Source of the DNA: Crotophaga sulcirostris
Lineage: Eukaryota > Chordata > Aves > Cuculiformes > Crotophagidae
Reading direction: 5' to 3'
Length of the DNA stretch: 64,000 bases
Assembly: GCA_013397455.1 (NCBI GenBank)
Contig: VYZB01000040.1
Coordinates: 980,253 to 1,044,252 of the forward strand
Shown: piece by piece, positions 1 through 13,400 of the stretch
How positions within the stretch are numbered: position 1 is the stretch's first letter
How the letters are laid out: each line of letters begins with the position of its first letter
Made by a program: the position numbers and the translations under genes
Notes under the pieces: model-generated
Database searches by the model: none
What the model was told of the DNA's origin: nothing
What the model saw: the letters and a program-made list of their open reading frames with translations, nothing else

Positions 1-1242
1 AAAGATATTAATTCTTCACAGTCAGTGTGCCCACAGCAACCATGCACAAATGTCAAGCAATGGTACAAACTCCTTGTGACAGGCCTTTCCTAGGAGGGAC
101 TGGAAGTTCAGGCTTCCCACATTCCTGAAGCCAGTGTGATGGTACACGTTTTACAAACCGTACAGCATCAGCAGCACTGGTGAGCCCTGTCACCATGAAT
201 TACCCGCAACACATTTCTCTTTCTACTGTTCAAAATTTTCATAGAATCATAGAATGATTTGGATTGGAAGCGACCTTAAAGATTATCCAGTTCCAACCCC
301 CCTGACATGGGCAGGGACACCTCCCACTGGATCAGGGTGCTCAAAGTCCCATCCAACCTGGCCTTGAACACCTCCAGGGAGGGGGCATCCACCACTTGCC
401 TGAGCAAGCTGTGCCAGTGCCTCACCACCCTCACAGGAAAAAAACTCTTCCCCATATCTCATCTAAAACTCCCCTCTTTCATCTTAAAACCATTCCCCCT
501 TGTAAGAGTCGGTCACATCCCTCATCCTATCCCTGCACTCCCTGATCAAGAGCCCCTCCCCAGCTTTCCTGTAGCCTCCTTTAAGTACCTAAAGGCTGCT
601 CTAAGGTCTCCTTGGAACCTTCTCTTCTCTAGGTTGAACAACGCCAACTCTCTCAGCCTGTCCTCATATGGGAGGTGCTCCAGCCCTCTGATCATCTTCA
701 TGGCCTCCTCTGGACCTGCTCTAACAGATCCATGTCCTTCCTGTGCTGAGGACCTCAGAACTGAACACAGGACTCCAGGTGAAGTCTCACGAGAGCAGAG
801 TAGAGGGGCTGAATCACGTCCCTTGACTGGCTGGCCACACTTCTTTGATTCCCTTTCAGTTGCTCAAAAAAACCCACAGTCTAAATGCCAGAATTTTTCT
901 CAGTTCTACATCTAGTTTTCCAATATTTTAGCATTCTACCTGCTGATGGACTTTTACGTTAGACTTAAAGGTAACTTTTGAGGGCATTTTAAATTAAAAA
1001 CTGTACTTATGTTGCATCATAGGGATTAAACTGGATTTCCATGGTGGGCTTGAATTGGTGTTGTGTTCAGTCAAGGCTCAGTTCTGTTCTCATTTTTCAC
1101 ATTGGCACTAGTCAGGCTTCTGCCAAAATCTGTCTCTGTTCCTATTGGGAGCATCCCCAAGCTGAGAAACCACGGTCACAGAGACACACAGGTGCCCTGA
1201 TGGAGGAGATGCAGCCACCTCTGGGTTTGGACCCAACCATAC
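1..1242 (-). other. SMYD1 intron 6 (partial)
   Basis: Intron sequence after SMYD1 exon 6. Bases 241-850 are a CR1 fragment. No exon was recognised in the rest, so SMYD1 exon 7 is outside the window. Confidence 0.75.
241..850 (-). mobile_element. CR1 LINE fragment
   Basis: Begins with the ATAGAATCATAGAATG tail typical of a CR1 3' end read in reverse, followed by the antisense of the CR1 ORF2 C-terminus. Right boundary is approximate. Lies in SMYD1 intron 6. Confidence 0.85.
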
Positions 1243-1435
1243 CTTGCCTTCCCCTTCCTTCACTGCCAGCATCAGATCATCCTTGATCTGTTTCTTGCAG
1301 TGCTCGCAGGTGCAGTCAAAGTAGTACTGCTTCTTCAGCTGCTTCCGCCGCTCCTCGCTCACGTTGAGGAAATCCACGTAGGAAACAGTCAGCTCATCTC
1401 CCGGAGAGATCTTGCTCAGTGCCCGCAGCTCGATC
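1243..1435 (-). CDS. SMYD1: SMYD1 exon 6 (SET end and post-SET)
   Basis: 193 nt. Acceptor CACTCAG comes before 1435 and donor GTATGG starts at 1242. It encodes [19 protein letters not shown], the catalytic-pocket Tyr252, and the zinc-binding post-SET CTCEHC, ending KEGEGK in phase 0. It is the last SMYD1 exon in this window. The remaining TPR-like exons must lie to the left of base 1. Confidence 0.96.
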
Positions 1436-4400
1436 CTGAGTGCAAAGGAGACGAGATGTGGGCTTGGAGAAGTAGCAGAGGGAAAGGTGCAACCATAGAG
1501 CCATTAGGGACAAATCCTGCGCCCTGCCCCTGCCCTGTAGAGGTGAGCCCTTGCCCTACAGTCCTGTTTTAGCTCTTCAGGGAGGCAGTGCAGAGATGGG
1601 CAGCAGTCAGGTTAACTGAATACAGAGCATAAAGCCAGTGACACCAGTTTGTCCTGCCCCTTTGCAAGTCCCTGGCAGGGATACGTAAGGATGCAAGCTA
1701 TAAACAGATTATGGCTCCGTTACTTTATCTGGATGGGGACTGAACATAAACTTTTATTATGTTGCAGGAGATTGCGCCGGAAGAAAACCCCAAGACCAGA
1801 AATACAAGGTGAGCCTTGCAAAGAACTGAGTTTGGACTTTGAGTCTTTTTTTAAATACTGCTTGGCATGCTACCTGCACATCCTTGGCTAGAGTCCCAGA
1901 TCCTGAGCTGTGCTGCTTTCAGTATTGTTTTCACTCCAAAAAGTTAAGGCACATTTCCTCTGGGTGCTGGGTATGAGATGCTCTCACCCTATTCATGCAT
2001 CTTAGAAAGAATTCGCTGGAAATAGTCTATTTTTTATAGAGCCCATTTGATCTGATGTTGCTAATATTACACACAAGGAAATGACAAGTCTCTGTCACTA
2101 GACCTAAATCCACAGCAAATCCTTAATGACAGGCTTCTGGAAAGCCAGATCTTTGCACCTACATTTCTGTCATGTCTTTCCCTGCAAAAGGTCTGAAATA
2201 ATGTGGACACTCAATACTATTCCCTTGCCATTTCACTCTACAAGCTAAATCTCCCAGTTACTCTGGGCCATCTCTCAGTCATGGAGACTGGACCACCACA
2301 ACTGGCTCAAGAATTTGGCCAGAGTGGGAAAAACTTCCATCAAATGCCAATTGCAAGATGCTGCTTCTGTGGCTGTATCCACATTTAGAAAGAATTTGCT
2401 TGAGACCAGTGACCCTGGGCTCTCTGCTCAGATCATTTGGTTGGTTAAACATATTTTTGCAGCTAGGCACACCTACAGGTTATCGAAATGAAGCCAGTCT
2501 TGTGGTCTGAGCTCCCACCCTACCATGGCACTAGGGTGGTACATCAGTCCTGGGACCCTCACCGTGAGCAGCGTATGCCTTGATCATTCTCCTGCTGAGC
2601 TTAAGAACGTGATTGATGTACTTTGCTGCAAGATGGACCTGGCCTAACCTGCTGGCTCCCATCTGAACATGAGGGGCTTCAGATGGGACCTAACGAAGGT
2701 CTCACCAAAGGCATAGGTGGCATAGAACCCAAAGATCTCACCAGGTGCATTAAAAGTAAGTCTTCTGGGGAGGACACAACTTCTTCTGACATGATTTTTT
2801 TCTGTGTGATCATATTTCTGCAAGGGGATTATAATTCCCTTGTAATTCCCTCGTAATTCCTGTTACAAGCAATTAGCACCAAGAGTGTAGCCTGAGCCTT
2901 TCAGTTGTGCTGAAGCTGCTGTGAAAACTACTCCCTGAGGCTGGTCTTGACCTCCTCTGGAAGTTAGATCATATCAACAGCATATTTCATACGAAATTTA
3001 TCATTAAACATGCCATCATCATGAAGGGCAGCTATCGTTTATGTCACAACCATGGGAAAGGTGCAACCCACTAGCCCAGGAGAAAGTGCATGAAAAAGAG
3101 CAATTCCCATCAGAAAGGTTTACACATATAAACATTCCTGTTCAGACTTAATGGGATCCTCGTTAAAGTGAGTCATGCAACCAGAGAAGCAAAATCAAGC
3201 CTCTGACTTTTATGATGCCCCTGATAGCCTAAGCACCACAGGTATATTTTAAGCAGCCATCCCTTGTGTGGAGGGGATGACAGTGTTTGGGATAAGCCTG
3301 GAAACACATGGCATATCTGAAATGCTATAATTAAAGAGACACTGCCAGCTGAGAGCGACCCACTGAGCTTGTCCTGTGCTCTTTCCCCAGTGTCTGCCCC
3401 AAGCACCAAGGACCTTGAAAGACTGCACAGGCGCAGCGAGTGCCCAGTAACCCAAAACTCAAATTGCCCCAAAACAGCAACTATAATCACAAGTGAAACT
3501 TATTTTATGGTCCTATCTATAATGCATAAAGTAAGCACCAGTAGTGAAAAAGAGCACTTCAAAAATATTTCATATCCTACTTGAGGAAACTGCATGTTTG
3601 CTTGAAATTGGCGTTTAAAGACAAGTTTTCCTTTAACAGGATTTACTTTAATATACCAAATGCAGTGAGTTAGGCAGAGAACTCATTTTTTTTCACATAT
3701 TTTCATATATTTTTCTTCAGTTTGGATCAGGTAACAGCGGCATCATTAACAGGTAAAACATTAATCAGGTATTATGATAAAAAAAGGATGAAACCTACAT
3801 CTCACAGTATTGCTACAGTAGGCAACGCATTCAACGGGCACCGGTTGTTGCAGAAGAAACGTGGACTATTTAGTATGTCAGTAACACAATCATTTCTCAT
3901 CTCCCAATATGCAAGGTTTTATTTTGGGCTGTGCAAGTTTAGCAAGACCTTGTTCTGACTTTCATGCTCTTGACGTAGTCAGGGGAGGAGAAATGAGAAG
4001 TGGAGAGGGGAAATACTGACAGGGAGGAAGCCAAGGGAAACAGTGGGAAGGCAGAGAGGGAATTTGCAGTGGGGGAGACAGTCACGGTATTACCATTATT
4101 GTTTTAATTTACTACAAAATGCAGAGTTAAATGAGGTTTGGGTTTAGTGGGGCTTTACACAGGGAAGGAGTAGAAGATCAGAAAATGGGGAAGGTGAAAT
4201 TTGCTGCAAACGGAGGGAGCCCCTTGGGCTGCCTGCAGGTTTTCCATGAAAGACGGGACATGAGGGATACAGGGCAAGGGGGGAGGATGATGCTTTCAAG
4301 ACTGACCCACCTCATCTGTGTGTGGAACATTGATCTTACAGCCTCATGACTGAAAGACAAAACAAACATCTCCAGTTTGCACAGGTACAAGTACAACAAA

Positions 4401-7400
4401 AGCAAATGGGTATACATGGCAGGGCACTGGGACATTGTCCTGATAGAAGACAAGGGGCTTCCCTGTGCCTGGTTAGTGTTTCACTGCATGAGAGCTTCCC
4501 TTTTGCTGTGCAGCTGCCACAACTGAATTGCCCATCACTGGGCCATGGAGGATTTGGTGGAGCACTGTCCTGGCATTGTGATTTTTGGAGCAGTCTTGGC
4601 CAGGGCTTGTGCAAAACCTGCTTCTGATATTTGGCAGCACAAGGGATTTAGTTCTCCTGCATGGAATTGTTTCCACTGACATCAGTAGTCGTGCTCGCTA
4701 AAACACATTGAAAAAAGCAAATCAGACTGGGATATTGGCAACAAGGATTGTGCTCTGTGTGGTGAATTTAGAGAGCCCTCAAGTCCAGTATTGTGCCTTG
4801 ATGCTGATAGAGCTCCAGTCCCACAATAGGGAGTATCATCAAGTTTCCACAGAAAGACAAGAAACCTCCATAATTTACCTGACCAATAATCAGATGGTCA
4901 AGTTTAAAGTCAGGATACATATGGAGCATCAACAAGCTGCCAGGCCAACAAAATGCCACTCCTTTACTTACTGCCCAGAACCTCAGACTTCAGGACTGCT
5001 GTCATTGCTAGTTACCTCCCCCACATCCCAGGCAGGTTGGAGAGGCTTTCCATCATCCCACTATGGATCTGATCCAGGGCAATTGGATATCAGAGCACAG
5101 ACTCCAATCTGACTCTGGATCAGACCCCATTTCCCACCAAGGTAATCATCCTAATGCAGTTTTTTTACTCTTTGCTCATTTACCAGCTGCTTGATAAATG
5201 CTGGTATAGTATTATCAGACAAAACTGCCAGAGAGAACTAGAGTGCATGAGCAATGTGTTAGTTAAAGGGGAGGCTGGGGGGTTAACATAGCACTAAAGT
5301 TTGGTGAGCATGGAAATTTATAAAAACTTGGATGAAATACTGTGGCTGTGCAGTTTTTGGCAAGCAGTTTCCCACAGTTAATGTCTTGCACACAATGTAA
5401 CTTGCTGGTTAAGCAGCAGTTTTACCTGTTTTTGCCTGGGATGAAACTGGGAAAGGCAGAGCATCCCTCCTATGGACTGCCCTGAGCACTGAGAGCAGCA
5501 GCTTTCACTCCCAGCTCTGCTGAAGTATCCCTGGATTTCCCACCTAATCTCTTTCCATCTCACATGTCCCACAGCAGTTTCCTTATATGACTTGGGTGGG
5601 AATGGGGAATGCCCAGGAGCTTAGGGCACCTAAGCCTTGGTTTGCAGATAACAGATATTAAAGTCCTATTGTTTAAGAGTTAATCAGCGATTAATAGAGA
5701 TGGTACACTCTCACAAAGATGAGGGTTTGTGTTAGGGATGGTTATGAATTCATCAGCAGAGAGTGGCACACAGCTGATGCAACTCTTGATGATGAGAAAT
5801 TCTTGGACTGTGGATTAGGCATAATCTTTAAGAATTTATTAACCATAATTGTTCCTTAACTATTTATAAATAAAGTCTCAATATAAGGGGTGATATAGGC
5901 ACCTACTTAGTACTTTATCTGCCTATTTTGGTTTCAAAACTCACAGAAACCAGGGAAAAATTCTTTGCTGGTTCTTTGGATATGGAATCGAACCTTGCAT
6001 ATTTGTTTGGTGCATCAGACAATATTTTTAAAAATAACAATAGTGAGAGAGAAAACAGTTCCTATTGAGAAAGAAAATCCTGAGGTTGACTTTTTACTGA
6101 GCTAGAGAGGGAAACAAGAATGAACAGATTTTCTGGAGCAGGGATCTGACACTGTGGGGTTAGGAGAGTCTGCTGAGTTGCCCGCTAGGATACATCCCCT
6201 CTGCACCCAAGGAAAGAAATCCACTCACTTGCCGTTGTTGAAGATGACAGTACAGTTGGGCCAGCAGTCATGGTTGGCCTGGCAGAGGTTGGGGAAGACT
6301 CCCACACCAACAGCCTGCAGTCCTCTTTGGTCACTGAGGGTAAAGCCATTGCAGTTGATCTAAACCCAAAACATAGGCAGGAGGAAACATTAAGGGAGGA
6401 AAAGCTGTACTCAACAACATCCAGGATTTCTCAATTCCTGTTGATGCTTTAGAACAGGATCTCCAGCACCCCATCTCCAAACTTCAAGGAGAAAGGAGGA
6501 GTGCCTGTGAGATTATTGCAGAAAGTAAATTTAGATATAACATCTTTAGTTGGGATAAAACCTCAGCAGGGAAGCAATGCAGGACTCATGCGGATGGACC
6601 AACTCAGGACAGAGCTGAGCAAATGTTGCAGAATATTTACTGTTAACATCATTTGGGATGTCTAAGATAATTTGCTTTGACCAACAATTGGTTTCCTTAT
6701 ATTTGTTTCCTGCATATAATTCAGAAAAAGGTCACAGGAAAATGAATTTGAGGCAATTTAAGCAGAGTATCAGCAGAAAGCAAAGTTCACACGTATCAAA
6801 ACAGTTATCAGTTAGAAATTAACCTTAAGAGCTGCGTTCAACCTGGTTGCATTTGCTGAGTGGCCCACAGGATTTATAAAAAAACAGTTACTACATCCCA
6901 GACAATTTCAGAATGACTACTCTTAGATGACATATATGCCAAGAATAAATTACTATATTTTTCTATATGGTACACTATCATCACATGTAAATGGAACAGT
7001 TTTCAGCTGCAAACATAAATAAAGGAAGCATTTGCAAAGATAAAATGTGATAGGACATACCAAAGGAAATCATTAACTCAGCTGCTAATTGTTTTACTCT
7101 GTTAATAGTTTTATTTCATTTCTGTGTGTTATCTGTACTTCCTTACTTCTGCAGGGGCAAGTTGTGTCTCCCTGTGCCCAGAGGACTGGATTTCCTTTGC
7201 AGGGTGGGTACCAAAGGATGCTGTGTGCCCTCCCTGTGCTAGGGTTGGCAAAGCCAACTTCTCTGCCACACCAACCATTGGCAGAGGTGTGAGCACAGGG
7301 TGTTTCTCATCTCAGCTCAGTGCTGCTATAGCTGATGGGGTAGTGCAGCTCAGGATACTGGGTTTGTTAGCAGGGCTGGGAGCAGAGCAGCTCAGCCCAA

Positions 7401-10400
7401 AACTATCTTTTGGGAATTTCCCTCTCTGGTACACTGAGAACAAAAATTTACAGTTAACAAGTTAGGAACAGATATTATTAAATACATTCTGTATATTTTA
7501 TCTAATTTATAATATACGTATATATATAAATATATATTTATTATACATATGTAAAAATCTATAGATAATATATAGATTATATAGATAATATTATATACCT
7601 TAATAATAATAGACAATATTATATAATCTTGAGAAAGATGTCAAGACACTGGAATGTGTCCAGAGGAGAGCAATGAAGATGGTGAAGGGTTTGGAGCACA
7701 AGCCCTATGAGGAGCGACTGAGGGAGCTGGGGCTGTTTAGTTTGCAGAAGAGGAGGCTCAGGGGAGACCTTATTGCTCTCCACAACTACCTAAAAGGAGG
7801 TTGTAGTCAGGCAGGGGTTGGTCTCTTCTCCCAGGTGACCAGTGACAGAACAAGAGGACATGAACTCAAGCTTCGTCAGGGGAGGTTTAGGCTTGATATT
7901 AGGAAAAAGTTCTTCACTGAAAGGGTGATTGGCCATTGGAATGTGCTGCCCAGGGAGGTGGTGGAGTCGCCAACCCTGGAGGTGTTTAAGAGAAGATTGG
8001 ATGAGGCACTCAGTGCCATGGTTTAGATAATGGGTTGGTGTTAGTGTTGGGTTATAGGTTGGACTCGATGATCTCAGAGGTAATTTCCAACCTTGCAATA
8101 CTGTGATACTGTAATATAATAAAACACAATATATAATAGACATTAATGTATATACCAAAATGGATCTGCTATTTTCAAAGATATTATAAATATCTTTACT
8201 AAAAATATATTTAAATATATTTTCTCAGCTCTCCCAGGTGCAGAGGGATGCCCAGTGGGTCTTGTGATGACTATTCAGCACCTACAGTTGAGTGAGCCAC
8301 TTGCCTGCATGCTTAGACAGACAAAATGTTTCAGATCTTGCCCTTGCTGTGCCTCAGTTTCCCAATGTCAGTGCAGAAGCGATGCAGAGGGGGAATGGGC
8401 AGTGCTCAAACTACCAAAGGTCGGTCTTGGCTGTCCCAACCTCTCTGGCTTCTTAAAGGCAAGAGAAGGATGAACTCAGCCATCCTCAACTCAGGCCAGC
8501 TAGAGACTTTCTCTGGGAAGCTGGCATTGAAAGCAGCCCCCTGCTTGCTCCCCCACCCCTCTGACTTACCACTCCAAATATGTGGGAGATGTACTGCAGG
8601 CCAAACTGCTGGCTCTGGGATGGCCAAAACTCCAGGAAGCTTTCCACATCAGTGCGGAGCTCCTTCTTCTCCTCCTCGCCAAAGCTGTCCACGTGGTTCT
8701 GCAAGTCATCGATGGAGACCAGGCAGCCCTCTGCCAGCCCACTGCCTTCCCTCTCGATCTTCCACATGATGCGGGCAGCCAGCCTGTCCAGGAGAGATCC
8801 CCAGCTGTTAGCATCACCACCACCCGCTGCAAGGAGAGGGACTGAAGGACGTCAAAATTCATTTCATGGGTAGGAAATTGTGTGCAGACAAACCAAAACA
8901 AGCTCAGCATTAGTTGACTGAAGGCTGGTGACCATCCATGGGCTTTTGAAAGAAAGGGAGATGAAGGTTTTGCCCTGGTATCCATGTTCTGGCCAGGTTG
9001 GATGGGGTCTTGAACAGCCTGGTCTAGTGGGAGGTGTCTCTGCTGATGGCAGGGGGGGTGGAACTGGATGATCGTTAAAGTACCTTCCAACCCAAACCAT
9101 TCTGTGTTTCTCATCTGAAAAAAAGCTAGAGACCCTCCAGGTCCCCAGTTGTCTATGATGGCTCTCATTTCCATGGGGATTCCTCTCTCTTTCTTTTGAC
9201 AGAGCCAGGTTGTGAAGCCAAATCCATGTATCCTATAGACTAATGGGGGAAAGATCCCATCTGTCCTTCCACTTCTCTACCTACTCCCCACTTTCTCATA
9301 CCTCCTAAAGCACCCTGGGTGGATTTGCCTCACCATGTTCAGCTGCAGTAGAGTTTTTGGGGCCCAGCACAAAAAATAAAAAGCAGAAGCACAATGCCCT
9401 TTCACCCCAGATGCTCCTCCAGGTCCTCATCACTTCAGCTCAGGGGTGTTCCTGTCCTTTCCCAAACCATCTCCCATCTCCACTCTGGCCAAATCAGGCC
9501 ACCGAGCTGTTCCTTGCCGTGCTTCGGAGGGATGCCCTGCCCTCTCCCACTGTCCCCAGGCTGCTGGCTCAACCCCTGGGGCCCAGCTCTCACCTGATGT
9601 TTTCGGTGGGCGCCTTGCCATACTTCTTGATGGCAGAGCACTCATTTTTGTGGTTCAGCCAAGCTGCTCTCTGGCAGGTCCTGTCGCAGTAGTAGGCAAA
9701 CTTGCACTGCCCGCAGCGGTGCAGCCTCTCCTGCCGTTTGAAGCAGGTGTGGCAGACGACGTGTGTCAGGCTGGAAGGACAGAAGGACCCTTTGGTTCAT
9801 ACCTCAGCGAAGGACCAGTTCCACCCAGCAAGGGTCCTGCCACCTTTGTGTCCATGGGTTCCCCACACCCACTAAGGATGGACCTCTTGAGATTTTTGAG
9901 GAGGATGAGGAAACATCCCACCTGGTTTAATCCACACCCACTAAGGATGGACCTCTTGAGATTTTTGAGGAGGATGAGGAAACATCCCACCTGGCTTAAT
10001 CCTTGAACTTCTGCCCAATGCTGTTGCTTTTCTGTTTAGATACATCAGAGACAAATATTTTATTTAAAGGAGGACAGCAATAAAGCATTTCCCAGCTCTC
10101 AGCCCTCTTGTCTGCAGCTCGTCTGCTCCTCCTCAGCACAGACACTGTTAATAGCATTTTCAGTCTGTTTTTCTTTTTCTGTCTGGCCCGTACTGAAGCA
10201 CCAGCCACCCGTTTGCTGAGCAGAAAACAGGAGCCTAATGAGTCTGTAGCTCAGCCAAGCAAAGAGAGAGCCTGAGAGCTTCACCTGCCTGCAGAGCCTC
10301 TGAATTTGGTTGAAGTAAAACCCCTCTTGAGCACTAAGTCTTTCCATCTTTCCCGAGCCTCTCATGGGCCACCACCATGCCCAAGAGACTTAGGAAAACA

Positions 10401-13400
10401 TTTGGAAAGAGGCACCTAATGGAAGCATGGCTCTGAGCCATCCTAACTGCTCTCGTAAGCTTTCCTTAGGCATAGGCACACTGTGGGAATAAAAATACAC
10501 TTCAGCAATGCTGTGCTAGTGACCAGACCAGAGGTGTGTCGCAATGAAGAAGACTGATAGATCAAAGTGGTTGCATAAGGAAACCCTGTGTTTATACTGC
10601 ATGAAACACAGATACGCTTTCATGGACTAGAAAGCAGCTTTGCTTGCCACTTCCTTTTGCCACTCTACCAAGGGTGTAGCTGTACTGGACACATTGCACT
10701 TGGCAATTGTGTCATTCTGTTGGAAATAACATGAGGAAACCAAGAAAACTGCCTCCTTCAAGGTAGATCTTCTCATTACAGAGCGGTTTGTGTCTTCTCC
10801 TCCTTCCTTCAGTCATGGTGCTTGTCTCCTGGCTGTCCACCATCAGGGGACAGTAGCACAGAGCCCCACACAAGGTGGCTTTAGGGATCTCCTGGTCTAA
10901 GTGATTCCAGATAGACACTCACTGTGGATTAGTGAAGGTCTTAGGGGTCAGTGCAGGCTCCCAGCCATTCAGCAGGTCCCCAAGCACAACTGCTGAAGCA
11001 CAAATGGATTTTCAGCTGCCAGGGATGGACAAAGAACATCAAACAGCTAAAGACAGAGAAAGGATAATATCTCAAAAGCTTTCAGAAGCACTAGCTGGAC
11101 CAGGACATGGGGTGGACTGGCTGTTTAGGGAGCAGCACTTGCATTTATGATCACTATAAAATTTTATTAGCAAACCTAGGGGATCTTTCATTTTCACAAG
11201 GTTGGAAGTGTTAAACATCACAGGTAATGAACCCAGTGCTGGATGTGAGGATATAAAGTTCTTGTTTAGTCAGGCAGCAGCTTTAGTGATGTGCTCTTCA
11301 GGCCACTTAAAGTTTTCCTGCAGATGGGCTAGCAATACAGATTTCTCCTCCAAATTCAAAAGCCTGATGTGTCTTTCTGTGGTGCAAGCAGTGGTAAGTG
11401 CTGCTTGCCAGCTGTTCTTGTCCTGGCTCTGTGGTTTAACTAGTTGAGAGGTTACTGTGAGTTAGATGGTCGTGAGATAACTGGGAAACACCTTTCAAAA
11501 GGAGCAGGTTGCTTCTTCACAGGGGTTTAAAACAGGATTTCCAAGAAGCATCCAACAATTGTATGCGTGTCACCATAATCAAGGCTGAGGAGGGGTGTGT
11601 CAGAGGATGCTGATGAAGTCTAAACTCATGTCCTCCCTCCAAGAGTGTCCAGGGTCCCAGACCAAGAGGAAATGTCCCCCATGTGCCCCTTTCACATGCC
11701 CAACTGCTTGCTCCTAAGACATAATTCATTGGATAGGAGGGAGAAACATTTTGGTCTACTGCCTAAACAACTTTGCTGATAGAGAAGGCTTTTTACTGCC
11801 TGATTTGGTGCCCTCGGCTGTCAGTTTCTCTGACAACTGCTCACTTTATCTCTGCCTTCAGCCAGACTCGATAGCAAGGCAGAATTTAAATTCCCATCAC
11901 TTAGACACTGCTGGTCCCATGAGGGATGTTCTCCTCATTGCAAAAAGCTCACTGACCACAGAGGCTTCATTACTAGGGGAATATTATCATCACAGCTCAC
12001 AGTGGAGAAACTGAGGCACAAAGAAATTTATTTAGGATCACATGAGGAGGCTGTGTCACAGGCAGGAATCGGAGTCCCAGCCCAGAGTCCCTAGCCCTGA
12101 GACCACCCTGCCTCTCTACTCTAAGGATATATATATAAACATATGTATGGATATTTATATCTGTCATAGTACACTGAAAATGCTCTTGCATTCCTCTGGC
12201 ACTATTGCATGAGCTGCTGGCACAAGCCACCCTGTGCTTTGGCTCTTGCAGGATGAAGTGGGTCATTGATTTAAAGCAGAAGGCCATTGATTCAAAGCAG
12301 GGCAACCTGCAGCAGACAAAACCACGTGCAAAAATGAGATTTGGAAAATGACAGTGAGCAGTGCCAGCACACAGGAAGGAGCCTGATACAAGAAAAAAAA
12401 AAAACAAGAATGGGGCAGGGGGGAGCACATGTCCGGGAAGGAGGATGCAGCCAGCTCGATTAAATCAAACAAAAGAGCTGGGACCTGGTGAGCAATGCGA
12501 GGCTGTGCTCTGTCAGCTGTCAAGTCAGAAGGGCAGAGAGGTGCAAGAGAAATTGCACTCCTTGTAAGGCAACGGAGAGCCAGAGAGCTGATAAAACCTG
12601 CGTGGTTGCATCGAGCCGGGAAGCATCTCGCGTAGGGAAGGGGGCTCCCCACTGCCTGCCTGTGTGCTTTAAGGGCAGTCAGAAAGATAAAACATGGTTA
12701 AATAAGATTCCAGGTAAAGAGGAATGAGAGGTCAGAGAGGAATATGGTGCAGCAAAACCCAATTCCTCAAACAGGGTCTTGTGTCCCCGCAGCTCTCTCT
12801 CTCAGAGCAGCAAAATAACAAATTGCTGGCTTTGCATCTTGCTGATTAGCACATAGGGTGTCCAGAGCTTCCAAAGCAAAGCCAGCTGGTGGAACTTACC
12901 ACCAGGCATGGAAAGCCCTCATTTCTGAGGAGCTGGAGAAAAGCACCAAAAAAAAAAAGGTTACATGAGGCTTCCCGAGGAAAGAACAGTTAGATTGGAT
13001 ATTAGGAAGAGGTTCTTCACCCAGCAGGTGTTGGAGCACTGGAACAGCTCCCCGAGGAAGCAGTCACGGCACCCAGTCTGCCAGTGTTCAAAAAGCATTT
13101 GGACAATGCCCTCAGTCACACGGTGTGAATGTTGGGAGTGTTCTGTGTAGGGATGGGAGTTGGACTTGATGATCCTTTTGGGTCCCTTCCAACTCAGGTA
13201 ATTCTATTATTCTGTGTCTATGTGATATTGAAACTACAGACACAATCATTCATCAGTAAACTGACTGGCGGGTGCAAGATATAACACTTCTCTCATAAAA
13301 CCCTTGCGGGATCCTCCTTGCTCAGAAATAGTTCAAAAGAAAATTAGATTTATTGATAACATGCATTACCAGGACTCCAGAGGCTTGGACTCAACGTTTG

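Noticed and set aside
307..915. 202-codon open frame on the plus strand
   Set aside because: It is antisense to a CR1 element (tail at 241) and has no host protein features.
4708..5112. 134-codon frame antisense to SMYD1 intron 4
   Set aside because: No family features and no supporting signals.
7673..8026. 117-codon plus-strand frame
   Set aside because: It is the C-terminus of CR1 ORF2, a truncated retroposon and not a host gene. Similar frames at 23788, 26095 and 49598 were rejected for the same reason.
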